64,000 nucleotides of DNA, taken from positions 930,001-994,000 of the forward strand of contig NZ_QUOK01000001.1 in NCBI RefSeq assembly GCF_003390325.1. Reading direction: 5' to 3'. Numbering within the stretch: the first letter of the stretch is position 1; each line of letters starts with the position of its first letter. The translations under genes and the position numbers were made by a program. This stretch comes from Rhodohalobacter sp. SW132 (GTDB lineage Bacteria > Bacteroidota > Rhodothermia > Balneolales > Balneolaceae). Below are positions 50,060 through 59,535 of the stretch, in pieces. The notes below the pieces were generated by a model. It ran no database searches. It was not told where the DNA came from and was given only the letters and a program-made list of their open reading frames with translations.

Positions 50060-50829
50060 TGAAATGCACTTTTTTAGGAACCGGTACATCCATGGGCGTT
50101 CCTGTAGCCGGCGGCTTTGGCAGTGAGCGAATCAACGGGGATCCCCGCAACCAGCGCTATCGCTGCTCCGTGTGGCTGGAAACGGATCAAACATCCCTCA
50201 TCATCGATACGGGACCGGAATTCCGTCTGCAGACCATCCGCTCAGGTGTCAAAAAAGTAGACCTTGTTCTCATCACTCATGAGCATATGGATCATATCGC
50301 CGGTCTTGATGATCTCCGGGCATACAACTACGTTCAAAAATCCCCTATCCCGCTCTATACCAGCGCTCGTGCTGCAAAATCGATCCGGGAGAGATTCTGT
50401 TACATGTTCGGTGAAAATAAATATCCCGGCTCCACAAGCATAGACATCCGTGAAACAGATCAACCGTTTACTTTTAATGAGCTCACAATCACTCCGCTCA
50501 CATATAACCATGGTTCCATTACGGTTCAGGGATACCGAATTGGAAATTTTTCTTATATGACCGACGTGAAAACAGTGCCTGAAGAGACTCAAAAAAAAAT
50601 TACAGGCAGCGATGTACTTGTTCTAAGCGGATTGCGATGGGGACCGGAGCATCCCACACACCTGACGATCCCGGAAGCGGTTGAATTTGCCACAAAACTG
50701 AATATCCCAAAAACCTACCTGATTCACATGAACTCGTATGTGGATCACAAAGAGACAAACAAAAAGCTACCCGATCACATCCGGCTCGCTTACGATATGC
50801 TTGAAGTGAACATTCCTGCTTCCGATTGA
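50056..50829 (+). CDS. MBL-fold hydrolase, PhnP/RNase Z-like
   Basis: A 257-residue metallo-beta-lactamase-fold phosphoesterase. The metal site is THEHMDHIAGLDD near 74-86, with further ligands in MTDVKTVP and LTHLTIPEA. The N-terminal FLGTGTSMGVPVAGG is like the cyclic phosphodiesterase PhnP and related lipoate/RNA-processing hydrolases. The exact substrate cannot be told. Translationally coupled to the upstream small gene. Confidence 0.88.
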   Translation: MMKCTFLGTGTSMGVPVAGGFGSERINGDPRNQRYRCSVWLETDQTSLIIDTGPEFRLQTIRSGVKKVDLVLITHEHMDHIAGLDDLRAYNYVQKSPIPLYTSARAAKSIRERFCYMFGENKYPGSTSIDIRETDQPFTFNELTITPLTYNHGSITVQGYRIGNFSYMTDVKTVPEETQKKITGSDVLVLSGLRWGPEHPTHLTIPEAVEFATKLNIPKTYLIHMNSYVDHKETNKKLPDHIRLAYDMLEVNIPASD

Positions 50830-51066
50830 TTCCGGAGCTTGAGGCTATCCAAAAAACATGAACTGAATTCTCAGAGCCTAAATACCTTAAGTAGGTTATG
50901 AATATTTTATGGAGCCCCCCTCCATATGGAGTGTATTTGCGACATAGGGAGGGGCCGGGGGTGGGTCAAAAAGACCGGGTGCTTAAATTTAATTCAAAAA
51001 CTTAAATTAATTAGGCGCTGACTCATAGGAATCCACTTTTGGACAGCCTCCGGGCTGTGCTACCAC
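50830..51066. other. Intergenic hairpin-rich sequence
   Basis: GGAGCCCCCCTCCATATGGAG followed at 50950 by GGGAGGGGCCGGGGGTGG contains several overlapping inverted repeats between two convergent genes. It is probably a genomic REP-like repeat or a bidirectional terminator. Confidence 0.35.
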
Positions 51067-52155
51067 TCAAGAGTCACCATCCAGTATATGATCCGCCCGG
51101 GTGAGAGTAAAGCTGAACGTTGATCCTCCTTTACCGCTGGTAATAAAAAGTGTCTCCCCGTGCGCCTCTATGATATGTTTTACAATCGAAAGCCCCAGTC
51201 CGGTACCGCCTTTTTCTCGCGAGCGTGATTTATCAACCCTGAAAAACCGCTCGGTCACCCTGCTGATATCCTTTGGATCGATACCGATGCCGGAATCTTT
51301 TACGTACAACAATATTTTCCCCGCCTCCTTTTTTACCGGGCCTGTACCAATTTCTACAACACCATTCTGCACGTTATATTTAATGGCATTCTCAACCAGG
51401 TTGATCAGCACCTGTTTGATCTGGTTGCGATCCGCTTTGATCTGCAAATTCTTATCAAACGGCTCAACGCGAATTTCTACTTTCTCTTTTTGTGATTTAT
51501 ACTGAAGGTTTTCAATCACATCAAACACCAGGTCGCGCAGGTAGATATCCTGAACGTTGGTTTTCAGTTCACCGGTTTCGAGCCTGGAAATTTCCATCAG
51601 GTCTTTGGTGAGATAGGTGAGCCGGTTGACGTTTTTCATCGCTTTCTGCAAAAATACCTCGTTCACCTCGGGATCGTCCATCGCACCGTTCAGCAGTGTT
51701 TCGATGAATCCCTGGATGGCAAAAATCGGGGTTTTCAGCTCGTGTGAGATATCCCCGATAAATTCTTTTCGGTAATTTTCAATTTTGTTGAGCCGCATGA
51801 TCTCTTTCTCAACCGTCTTGCTGGCCAGGATCAGCCGTTTGATCAGCAGGTCGATTTCATCCCGGCTCTGAATACTCACATTATCGTATTCCCGAAATAT
51901 TTTTTTGGTGATGTTTTTTGCGATGCCGTGGAGCATATCCACCCTCTTTTTGTATACACACACTGACCAGCCGTACAAAAACAGGCCTAACGACAGGGCG
52001 CCGAAAAGAGCGTATACAAAAACAACCCCAATGGGCAAATCGGTTGCCATTCGCAGAAGCAAAAACTGTATCACCAGGCTGCCTGTCAATCCAGCCACTG
52101 CCGTTTTCAGTGCAAATCTGGAGAGCAGTGATTCGCTGATTTCAATTTTACTCAT
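51067..52155 (-). CDS. Sensor histidine kinase, PhoR-type
   Basis: A 362-residue kinase with two membrane helices (about 16-35 and 38-58), a short loop between, a HAMP-like helix, then the dimerisation/phosphoacceptor helix DISHELKTPIFAIQGFIETL with H near 133, and the HATPase domain (N box NLVENAIKYN, G1 DSGIGI, G2 GGTGLGLSIVKHI). It overlaps its response regulator by 4 bp. The layout matches PhoR for phosphate sensing, but the signal is not proven. Confidence 0.88.
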   Translation of the reverse strand: MSKIEISESLLSRFALKTAVAGLTGSLVIQFLLLRMATDLPIGVVFVYALFGALSLGLFLYGWSVCVYKKRVDMLHGIAKNITKKIFREYDNVSIQSRDEIDLLIKRLILASKTVEKEIMRLNKIENYRKEFIGDISHELKTPIFAIQGFIETLLNGAMDDPEVNEVFLQKAMKNVNRLTYLTKDLMEISRLETGELKTNVQDIYLRDLVFDVIENLQYKSQKEKVEIRVEPFDKNLQIKADRNQIKQVLINLVENAIKYNVQNGVVEIGTGPVKKEAGKILLYVKDSGIGIDPKDISRVTERFFRVDKSRSREKGGTGLGLSIVKHIIEAHGETLFITSGKGGSTFSFTLTRADHILDGDS

Positions 52156-52829
52156 TCTTTAAATCTATAGCCCACACCCTTTACGGTTTCAATGTAGTGA
52201 TCACCGAGTTTCTCCCGAATTTTGCGAACGTGAACATCTACCGTTCGATCCACCACGTAGATATTATCGCCCCAAACTTTATTGAGCAGCGTCTGCCGGT
52301 CCCGAACTTTTCCTTTTCGTCCCGCCAGGTAGTAGAGCAGTTCAAACTCTTTTCGCGGCAGCTGAAATTCTTCCTCTCCGCGGCTAACAATGTAGCGGTC
52401 TTTATCGATTTCCAGATCGTGAACAACCAGCCTGTTCACCTCTTCTTCCGTTTCGCTAAACCTGCGTAGAACAGCCCTGATTCTGGAAATCAGTTTGGTT
52501 GTGCTGATCGGTTTGGTCACATAATCATCTGCACCGAGATCGAGGCCTTCCACCTCGGTTTTTTCGTCACCCCGGGCCGTTAGAAAAATGATCGGGATGT
52601 GGCGAAGTTCGGCATCAGAACGCATCTTTTCACAAACTTCGAGACCGTCCATTTTGGGCATCATAATATCCAGAAGCAGAAGATCGGGGTTTTGCTCCCT
52701 CGCGGTGTTCAACGCTTCAAGGCCGTTTTCAGCTTTTAAAACTCTGAACCCCTCTTTTTTCAGATTATACTCAATCAGATCTAAAAGATCCTGTTCATCG
52801 TCGACAACTAATATGGTGTGTGCTGACAA
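52152..52829 (-). CDS. OmpR/PhoB-family response regulator
   Basis: A 225-residue regulator. Receiver: DDEQD near 10-14, phosphoacceptor D54 in LLLDIMMP, and K103 in VTKPIS. C-terminal winged-helix domain with RKEFELLYYLAGRKGKV and VHVRKIREKLG...VKGVGYRF. The start codon is TTG at 52829. Operon with the histidine kinase that follows. Confidence 0.9.
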   Translation of the reverse strand: MSAHTILVVDDEQDLLDLIEYNLKKEGFRVLKAENGLEALNTAREQNPDLLLLDIMMPKMDGLEVCEKMRSDAELRHIPIIFLTARGDEKTEVEGLDLGADDYVTKPISTTKLISRIRAVLRRFSETEEEVNRLVVHDLEIDKDRYIVSRGEEEFQLPRKEFELLYYLAGRKGKVRDRQTLLNKVWGDNIYVVDRTVDVHVRKIREKLGDHYIETVKGVGYRFKE

Positions 52830-52915
52830 AATTCAATGGTTTGATTCATTCAAAAAAGTAATTCCAGCGCGAAGCTGTTACACACACATAATACTAACTT
52901 CATATTAAGAAACTA

Positions 52916-53509
52916 TTACCGTTTTATTTCGCTCAACGCACGCTTCACAATATCAGAAACGTCTGACTTTGGGTTTTCTGCAATGATAGACCCCACAATT
53001 TTTCGGGCATTCTGCTTTTTAAATCCGAGCGCAAGCAGTGCTGAAACCGCCTCCTCTTTGCGGTCGAGTTTCTGGCCGTCTTCCGATACAATTGAAGGCT
53101 CCGACTCATCAAACAGTTTATCCTTCAGCTCGAGCACCATTCTCTGGGCCGTTTTCTTGCCGATCCCCGAAATTCCCGATAGCGCCGTTGTGTTTTGCGT
53201 AACAATCGCTTCAATCAAATCGGCGGCCGGCATTCCGCTTAAAATCGTCAACCCCAGTTTTGGACCGATTCCTTTTACCGTAATCAGCCGTTCAAAAAGG
53301 TTTTTCTCTTTTTGTGATGTAAACCCAAACAGCCGCTGATCACTATCTATGATGTGATGATAAATCATCAATTGAATCTGCTCACCCCGCTCCGGCAGTG
53401 TTTCCAGCGTTTGTGTGGAGATGCCAACCATATATCCAACACCCGATACATCAATAATCAGCTGTTCATTCTGTTTTTGATGAAGGGTTCCTTTGAGGTA
53501 TGCAATCAT
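52916..53509 (-). CDS. ruvA: Holliday junction branch migration protein RuvA
   Basis: A 197-residue RuvA: N-terminal OB fold (MIAYLKGTLHQKQNEQLIIDVSGVGY), two helix-hairpin-helix motifs (LITVKGIGPKLGLTILSG and LSGISGIGKKTAQRMVLELKD), and the C-terminal RuvB-binding three-helix domain (EEAVSALLALGFKKQNARKIV). It tetramerises on four-way junctions and loads RuvB. It follows ruvC by 3 bp on the same strand. Confidence 0.96.
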   Translation of the reverse strand: MIAYLKGTLHQKQNEQLIIDVSGVGYMVGISTQTLETLPERGEQIQLMIYHHIIDSDQRLFGFTSQKEKNLFERLITVKGIGPKLGLTILSGMPAADLIEAIVTQNTTALSGISGIGKKTAQRMVLELKDKLFDESEPSIVSEDGQKLDRKEEAVSALLALGFKKQNARKIVGSIIAENPKSDVSDIVKRALSEIKR

Positions 53510-53512
53510 GAA

Positions 53513-54091
53513 TTAATGTTTTTTGATGCGATCAGGGTTGTCTTGAACAAAAGCGGCCCAGCTCGATTTTCGGTTATTCTGGTGAGATGGTTTTTTTCCT
53601 GTGGCAGGTGTAGATAAACCCGATTTGGTGTGATGACACCACGCCACGGCCAGTGCGTCGGTAGCGTCGTTCCCGATTTTCTCCTCCGGAAGATTCATCA
53701 TCCGTTTCAGCATAAATGCCACCTGCTTTTTGCTGGCATTGCCATTTCCGGTGATCGCCTTTTTTACCGCCTTGGGATAGTACTCTTCCACCGGCAGTTT
53801 TTGATTGGTGATGGCGAGAATAGCGGCGGCCTGGGCCCGGCCAAGTTTCAGCATGGCAAGCGGATCCACACCGTAAATCGGTGTTTCCACAGCGCATTCG
53901 TCGGGCTGCTGATCTTTTATGATCGCCGTAACCTCCTCAAAAATATATTGAAGTCTATCTGTTTGGCTCTCCATCTTGTCCATCCGAAGCACACCAAACA
54001 CATCAGAGCTGTAGCGGGTGCCCTCAATGGTTAACACAGCATACCCGGTGTGTCGTGAACCGGGATCGATTCCAAGAATTTTTCGGGCCAT
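53513..54091 (-). CDS. ruvC: Crossover junction endodeoxyribonuclease RuvC
   Basis: A 192-residue Holliday junction resolvase. RNase H-like catalytic residues: D7 in ILGIDPGSRHTGYA, E in CAVETPIYG near 68, and the DATDALAVAWCH aspartates near 140. The C-terminus carries about 30 extra polar residues. Operon with ruvA downstream, 3 bp apart. Confidence 0.96.
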   Translation of the reverse strand: MARKILGIDPGSRHTGYAVLTIEGTRYSSDVFGVLRMDKMESQTDRLQYIFEEVTAIIKDQQPDECAVETPIYGVDPLAMLKLGRAQAAAILAITNQKLPVEEYYPKAVKKAITGNGNASKKQVAFMLKRMMNLPEEKIGNDATDALAVAWCHHTKSGLSTPATGKKPSHQNNRKSSWAAFVQDNPDRIKKH

Positions 54092-54169
54092 AATATTTGG
54101 AAATCAATTGAATATCGAAATGCAAAATTTTCAGAATTCTACATTCGATATTCAATATTTGTTATTCAC

Positions 54170-55012
54170 CTATTCTTCGTCGGCGTAAAGCTTCACCAGT
54201 CCGTCGATCATCTCTTCGGAAATTCCGGAGGTAACAAACCCGCCGTCGTGATAAAGATTCTGCATCGTTACTTTTTTCGTAAGGTCTGAAAAGAGCGTCA
54301 CGCAGTAATCGGCGCATTCATCCGCACTTGGATTTCCTAACGGTGCAATTTTATCAGCGAAGGTATACATGCTGTCAAATCCCTTAATACCGGTTCCCGC
54401 ACTTGTTTTGGTTGGCGCCTGCGATACGGTGTTCACCCGGATCCCGCGACCGGCAAGCCGGCTTCCGTAATTTCTCGCAATACTTTCGAGCAGCGCCTTG
54501 GCATCGTTCATATCGGAATATTTGGAGAAAATCCGCTGTGCACCGATATAGGAGAGCGCAACTACACTGCCCCCATCATTCAAAATTCCCTCTTTATCCG
54601 CAAAATGAAGAACTTTATGCAGGGATATTGCTGAAATATCGAGCGTTTGGTTTAACCAGTTGTAATTCAGATCGGTGTACTCCCTCTTTTTTCTCACATT
54701 TGGTGACATCCCGATTGCGTGAAGAATAAAATCTACACCGCCCAGCTCCTCTTTCACCTTCTGCATCAGCTTTTCAACATCTTTCTCATCTGATACATCG
54801 CATGGAATAATCGGGGCGTTGGTCTCTTCACCGAGCGCATCAAGCGTACCCAGGCGCAGGGCAATCGGTGCGTTGGAGAGAACAAAATCAGCTCCCTCAC
54901 GCTTACAGGCCAGAGCAATTCTCCAGGCGATGCTCCGCTCATCCAGCGCGCCAAAAATAATCCCCTTTTTACCTTTTAATAATCCATATCCTTTAGAGTC
55001 CGACATATTCAA
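54170..55012 (-). CDS. fabI: Enoyl-[acyl-carrier-protein] reductase FabI
   Basis: A 280-residue short-chain dehydrogenase of the FabI group, the last reduction step of fatty-acid elongation. NADH site: KKGIIFGALDERSIAWRIA near 15-33. Catalytic region: ALSYIGAQRIFSKYSDMNDAKALLE, with the Y-x6-K pair in YSDMNDAK, and the RVNTVSQAPTKTSAG loop. Two in-frame ATGs at 55012 and 55006 are equally possible. Confidence 0.93.
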   Translation of the reverse strand: MNMSDSKGYGLLKGKKGIIFGALDERSIAWRIALACKREGADFVLSNAPIALRLGTLDALGEETNAPIIPCDVSDEKDVEKLMQKVKEELGGVDFILHAIGMSPNVRKKREYTDLNYNWLNQTLDISAISLHKVLHFADKEGILNDGGSVVALSYIGAQRIFSKYSDMNDAKALLESIARNYGSRLAGRGIRVNTVSQAPTKTSAGTGIKGFDSMYTFADKIAPLGNPSADECADYCVTLFSDLTKKVTMQNLYHDGGFVTSGISEEMIDGLVKLYADEE

Positions 55013-55367
55013 TTTTTTTATGTGTTCGTTTTAACAGATCTGACCGAAAATAACACCTTCGCCCGTCAGTTCGAAATCTATCGTGTTGATTTACTCTTTC
55101 ACCACGCGAGCAAATTTTCAGCAGGCCAATCCGGAATATACCTTCTCCCTGATACGGAGCCGCCTGCTGACTCCTTTGTATTAATTATCCAACATCATAT
55201 GAATAATATTTTTTCTTGAATATCTATACTCAGGACCGTTAAACGTCATTTTAGCAGGTACCCAATGAGTACCTTGAAAAATTATCCACATCTGTTGTTG
55301 ATAAGTAGGTTGGCGCTCCGTATTTTTGGAGACTCTGCACCTGTACATACATACTTATTGACTCGTT
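55013..55367. other. Intergenic promoter region of ffh with one DnaA box
   Basis: No gene in 355 bp between divergent fabI and ffh. A perfect DnaA box TTATCCACA lies at 55282-55290, alone. A direct pair GGTACCCAATGAGTACC is next to it. Promoters for both flanking genes should be here. Confidence 0.5.
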
Positions 55368-56708
55368 ATGTTTGAAGATTTGTCTTCTAAAATAGAATCC
55401 GCCGTTCAGTCACTGAAGGGTAAATCCAGGATCACGGATGTCAACATCGCCGAAACGGTGCGTGAGATCCGTCGTGCTCTGCTTGATGCAGATGTGAACC
55501 TGGAAGTTGCGCGCAAGTTCACAGATGATGTGAAAGAACGCGTTATGGGGTCCGATGTGCTTACCAGCGTAAATCCCGGCCAGCAATTCACGAAGATTGT
55601 CTTCGATGAGATGGTTACCATGCTTGGCGAAGAGCGCGTGGATCTGAATGTCTCCTCCAAACCTCCCACTGTTATTCTGATTGCAGGATTACAGGGATCC
55701 GGAAAAACAACGTTTGCCGGTAAACTTGCCCGATATCTTAAGGAAGAGAATAACAGAACTCCAATTCTGGCCGCTGCTGATGTCTATCGTCCGGCCGCCA
55801 TCAATCAGCTAAAAACGCTGGCTGAATCCATTAATGTGCCTGTCTACTCCATCCAGCAAAAAGATCCCGTTCGTGTAGCCCGCGAAGCTGTATCCATGGC
55901 GAAAAGCCTTGCGCTCGACACCGTTATTATTGATACCGCAGGCCGTCTGCACGTGGATGAAAAGATGATGGACGAGGTAGAGCAGATTAAAAAAGCGGTA
56001 GATCCAGACGAAATTCTTTTTGTAGTGGATTCCATGACGGGTCAGGATGCCGTTAATACCGCCAAAGCATTTAACGACCGCATTGATTTTGACGGTGTTG
56101 TGCTCACCAAACTTGATGGTGATACCCGAGGCGGCGCTGCTCTTTCTATCCGATCGGTTGTAGCCAAGCCTATTAAATTTATGAGTACCGGTGAGAAGCT
56201 CGATGCGCTCTCCCCGTTTTACCCCGACCGGCTTGCACAGCGAATTCTCGGTATGGGCGATGTAGTGTCGCTTGTTGAAAAAGCCCAGTCGCAGTATGAT
56301 GAAGAGCAGGCACAAAAGCTTCAAAAGAAAATAAAGTCTGATAAATTTGATCTGGAGGATTTCCTCGATCAGATTCAGAAAATTAAGAAAATGGGGAACG
56401 TATCCGACCTGGTCGGTATGATTCCCGGAGCTGATAAAGCGGTTAAAGATGCCGATCTCAGCGACGAATCGTTCAAACCCATCGAAGCGATCATCCTCTC
56501 GATGACACCTGAAGAAAGACAGGACCCATCTCTGTTGAACGGCAGCCGGAGACGCAGAATTGCAAAAGGATCCGGAACCACTGTTCGTGAAATCAATGAA
56601 CTGATGAAGCAGTTCACCCAGATGAAGAAGATGATGAAGACAATGTCGAAAATGAACAAAATGGGCCGTGCTATGGAAGGGCTCAAAAACTTGCCGTTTG
56701 GCAAATGA
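55368..56708 (+). CDS. ffh: Signal recognition particle protein Ffh
   Basis: A 446-residue SRP54 GTPase that binds signal sequences on translating ribosomes and docks with FtsY. N domain helices, then the G domain (GLQGSGKTTFAGKLARYL near 105-122, DTAGRLHVDE, TKLDGDTRGGAALS), then the M domain, methionine-rich at the end (MKQFTQMKKMMKTMSKMNKMG). It heads the conserved ffh-rpsP-rimM-trmD-rplS row. Confidence 0.97.
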   Translation: MFEDLSSKIESAVQSLKGKSRITDVNIAETVREIRRALLDADVNLEVARKFTDDVKERVMGSDVLTSVNPGQQFTKIVFDEMVTMLGEERVDLNVSSKPPTVILIAGLQGSGKTTFAGKLARYLKEENNRTPILAAADVYRPAAINQLKTLAESINVPVYSIQQKDPVRVAREAVSMAKSLALDTVIIDTAGRLHVDEKMMDEVEQIKKAVDPDEILFVVDSMTGQDAVNTAKAFNDRIDFDGVVLTKLDGDTRGGAALSIRSVVAKPIKFMSTGEKLDALSPFYPDRLAQRILGMGDVVSLVEKAQSQYDEEQAQKLQKKIKSDKFDLEDFLDQIQKIKKMGNVSDLVGMIPGADKAVKDADLSDESFKPIEAIILSMTPEERQDPSLLNGSRRRRIAKGSGTTVREINELMKQFTQMKKMMKTMSKMNKMGRAMEGLKNLPFGK

Positions 56709-56750
56709 AAATCCGATTATAAAAACTAAAAACCAACCTGGAGTAAATCA

Positions 56751-57764
56751 TTGATTACGTTACGTCTACAAAGAAAAGGAAGAAAGAAGAGGCCATTTTA
56801 CCACATCGTGGTAGCTGACAGCCGTGCACCGCGTGATGGACGCATAATTGAAAAGCTCGGACGTTTTGATAACGTCAGTGAGAACAAAGAGCTCACATAT
56901 GATGAAGAGCGCGTCATTCACTGGCTGAAAACAGGCGCACAGCCCAGCCACACCGTCAGAAATATCCTCAAAAAAGAGGGTATCATGTACAAAATGCACC
57001 TGATCCGATGGGGCAAGAGCGAAGAAGAAATTGAAGCCGCTCTAACAGAATGGAAAGAAGCACGGGAAGAAAAATCCGGCGAGAAAGAGATCAGCCGTAA
57101 AGCGCAGCAAAAAGAGTTGCTGAAAGCGGAAGAAAAAGAGTACAAAAAGCAGGTAGAAGAGAAAGCCGCCGCTGCCGCCAAAGAGCTCGAGCGAAAGAAA
57201 GCTGAAGAGGCACAAGCAAAAGAAGAAGCTGAAAAAGCTGCAGCTGAAGAGGAAAAGGAAGAAAAATCTGAAGCAAAAGCAGAGGAAGAGCCTTCTGAAG
57301 AAAAAGAGGAAGTGAAAGCTGATAAGCCGGCTGAAGAAGAATCCGCAAAGGCTGAAACTGAAGAAGTAAAAGCGAAAGAAGAAGAACCGGCAAAAGCGGA
57401 AGAAAAAGCCGAAGCGAAAGAAGAAACTCCTAAAGAGGAGAAAAAAGAAGAAGCACCGGCTGAGGCAAAAGAAGAAACAAAAGATAAACCTGAAGCAGAA
57501 GCTGAGGAAGAGAAAAAGGCAGAAGAGCCTGAAGAAGAACCCAAAGCTGAAGCAAAGGAAAAGGAAGAGCCTGCCGGGGAAAAAGCAGAAGCTTCTGAAG
57601 AGAAGGAAGATAAGAAGCAGGTTTCAACAGATATGAACGCCAACGAGGCGATTGATCATATTAAAGATACTCCGCTTGAAGATCTGGAAGGATTCGTACC
57701 TGAAGATGAAGACCGTGTTACCGTTCAGCGCGCATGGGAAAGCAAACAGTCTGACGAAGATTAA
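56751..57764 (+). CDS. rpsP: 30S ribosomal protein S16 with long acidic/alanine-rich tail
   Basis: The first ~85 residues are a normal S16 (RLQRKGRKKRPFYHIVVADSRAPRDGRIIE, then LSHTVRNIL-like segment). The remaining ~250 residues are a Glu/Lys/Ala-rich low-complexity helix of EEKAEAKEE-like units, finishing with a more complex ~45-residue end (DHIKDTPLEDLEGFVPEDED, VQRAWESK). Bacteroidota S16 proteins often have extensions, but this one makes the protein 337 residues, about four times the core. The tract is GAAG-rich DNA and may vary in length. Next gene rimM starts 24 bp later. Confidence 0.93.
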   Translation: MITLRLQRKGRKKRPFYHIVVADSRAPRDGRIIEKLGRFDNVSENKELTYDEERVIHWLKTGAQPSHTVRNILKKEGIMYKMHLIRWGKSEEEIEAALTEWKEAREEKSGEKEISRKAQQKELLKAEEKEYKKQVEEKAAAAAKELERKKAEEAQAKEEAEKAAAEEEKEEKSEAKAEEEPSEEKEEVKADKPAEEESAKAETEEVKAKEEEPAKAEEKAEAKEETPKEEKKEEAPAEAKEETKDKPEAEAEEEKKAEEPEEEPKAEAKEKEEPAGEKAEASEEKEDKKQVSTDMNANEAIDHIKDTPLEDLEGFVPEDEDRVTVQRAWESKQSDED

Positions 57765-57788
57765 TCACTCTGAAAACCGGAGATTTTT

Positions 57789-58322
57789 ATGACATCCCGG
57801 TTCTTTGAAATCGGCCGTATTGGCCGTGCACGCGGACTCGATGGATGGGTCCGCTTTCTGCCTGAAAATTCTCTTGTAGATGAGTTTCTCTCAGAATCCC
57901 CGATTGTCTATTTCAAAAATGACCGGGGTGGTTTTCAACCGCTGAGAATTGAAGAGTTCTACACGGAAGAAAAAAAAAATCAGGTATCGTTCTTTGTAAA
58001 ATTTGATATGATCACCAATCGCACGGATGCTGAGTCGCTTAACGACAAAGGAATCTACTCCGACCGATTCGATCCGCTTGCTGAGCTGGAATCGAACGAT
58101 TCGGATACAGAAACCGATCTAAGTGGTTACGAAATCCAATACAAATCGGAAGTTCCCGGGTATGTGCTTGATACATTTGAAACACCTGCACATACAATCC
58201 TGGAAGTGAAAACCGACAGCGGTTCGCTGCTGATTCCGTTTGTGGATGAATTCATCGAACAGGTAAATCACGAAAAAAACGCGATTATCTGCCGAAATCT
58301 TGATCAGCTAATGGATGAGTAA
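57789..58322 (+). CDS. rimM: Ribosome maturation factor RimM
   Basis: A 177-residue 30S assembly factor that binds S19. N-terminal FEIGRIGRARGLDGWVRF and C-terminal PRC-barrel segment with LDTFETPAHTILEVKT and LLIPFVDEFIEQVN are family-typical. Between rpsP and trmD as in most bacteria. Confidence 0.94.
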   Translation: MTSRFFEIGRIGRARGLDGWVRFLPENSLVDEFLSESPIVYFKNDRGGFQPLRIEEFYTEEKKNQVSFFVKFDMITNRTDAESLNDKGIYSDRFDPLAELESNDSDTETDLSGYEIQYKSEVPGYVLDTFETPAHTILEVKTDSGSLLIPFVDEFIEQVNHEKNAIICRNLDQLMDE

Positions 58323-58328
58323 CTGCTT

Positions 58329-59024
58329 ATGATGCGAATCGACATTATATCCGGTGTACCTGATCTTCTGCACAGCCCGCTCGATCACAGTATTGTGGGC
58401 AGGGCCCGAAATGACGGCCATGTAGATATTCACGTTCACGATCTGAGAGATTATTCTGAGGATAAACATCTTAAAATTGATGACTATCCTTATGGTGGCG
58501 GAGCCGGAATGGTACTCTCCCCCCAGCCGATTTTCTCTTGTATTGAAAAACTGAAAAGTGAACGTGAGTATGACGAGATCATCTTTACAGCGCCCGGCGG
58601 AGAAACGTTTGAGCAATCACATGCCAACCGGCTCTCCATCAAAATGAACATTATAATTCTTTGCGGGCACTACAAAGGTGTGGATCAGCGGGTGAGGGAT
58701 CAGCTCATTACAGCCGAATTCTCTATCGGGGATTATGTGTTGTCGGGCGGTGAACTCCCGGCACTGGTAATGACAGATGCGATTGTGAGGTTAATTCCCG
58801 GTGTGCTGGGTGATGCCGAAAGCGCCCTTTCCGATTCATTTCAGAATGAACTGCTGGAAGGTCCCATCTACACACGGCCGGCTGAATTCCGCGGACTTAA
58901 AGTTCCGGACGTACTCCGGTCCGGTGATCATAAAAAAATTGAACAGTGGAGAATGGATCAGTCGATCAAGCAAACGAAAGAACGAAGACCTGATCTTTAC
59001 AAAAAATTTGATAAGAATAACTAA
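58329..59024 (+). CDS. trmD: tRNA (guanine(37)-N1)-methyltransferase TrmD
   Basis: A 231-residue SPOUT-class methyltransferase that makes m1G37 and prevents frameshifting. The knot region is visible: [13 protein letters not shown] near 55-67, [14 protein letters not shown] near 112, and [15 protein letters not shown] near 135. C-terminal tRNA-binding domain follows. Six bases after rimM. Confidence 0.96.
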   Translation: MMRIDIISGVPDLLHSPLDHSIVGRARNDGHVDIHVHDLRDYSEDKHLKIDDYPYGGGAGMVLSPQPIFSCIEKLKSEREYDEIIFTAPGGETFEQSHANRLSIKMNIIILCGHYKGVDQRVRDQLITAEFSIGDYVLSGGELPALVMTDAIVRLIPGVLGDAESALSDSFQNELLEGPIYTRPAEFRGLKVPDVLRSGDHKKIEQWRMDQSIKQTKERRPDLYKKFDKNN

Positions 59025-59047
59025 CGCCAGTAATAAGAAATAAACCA

Positions 59048-59416
59048 ATGGATAAATTAAGATTAATAGAACAAACCGTGATGCGTGATGACCTGCCTGA
59101 ATTTGTTGCAGGGGATACCGTGAATGTTCACTATCGTGTTCGTGAAGGTGAAAAAGAGCGTATACAGCAGTATGTAGGCGTTGTAATTAATGAACGCGGA
59201 AGCGGTGCAAACAAAACGTTTACTGTTCGCAAAATATCGGGTAGTGTGGGTGTTGAACGTATCTTTCCGCTCTATTCACCTTTCATCGCAAAGATTGAAG
59301 TGAAAAAGCGCGGAAGTGTTCGCCGTTCCAAACTCTTTTATCTGCGAGAGCGTACTGGTAAATCTGCCCGTATCCGCGAGAAAAAAGCTGTGGAAGCTCC
59401 AAAGGAAAAAAATTAA
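59048..59416 (+). CDS. rplS: 50S ribosomal protein L19
   Basis: A 122-residue L19 with the usual [40 protein letters not shown], and [23 protein letters not shown] segments. It ends the operon; a strong terminator follows at 59427-59463. Confidence 0.97.
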   Translation: MDKLRLIEQTVMRDDLPEFVAGDTVNVHYRVREGEKERIQQYVGVVINERGSGANKTFTVRKISGSVGVERIFPLYSPFIAKIEVKKRGSVRRSKLFYLRERTGKSARIREKKAVEAPKEKN

Positions 59417-59426
59417 CCGACTCCTG

Positions 59427-59463
59427 AACGGATTTTCAATAATTGAAAATCCGTTTTTTTTTG
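59427..59463 (+). terminator. Terminator of the ffh-rplS operon
   Basis: AACGGATTTTCAAT and ATTGAAAATCCGTT are perfect 14-bp arms with one base between them (so a slightly shorter stem with a small loop), followed by eight T. Confidence 0.9.
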
Positions 59464-59535
59464 GAACCCCGTCAGAAGCTCAAACCGATCTTTTACGGGT
59501 TGATTACGTTAACGTCCTAAAATTCTGATTTATCC

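Noticed and set aside
56918-57643. Antisense frame rich in Ser, Phe and Ala over rpsP
   Set aside because: It is the complement of the GAAG-rich repeat tract of S16; composition explains its openness.
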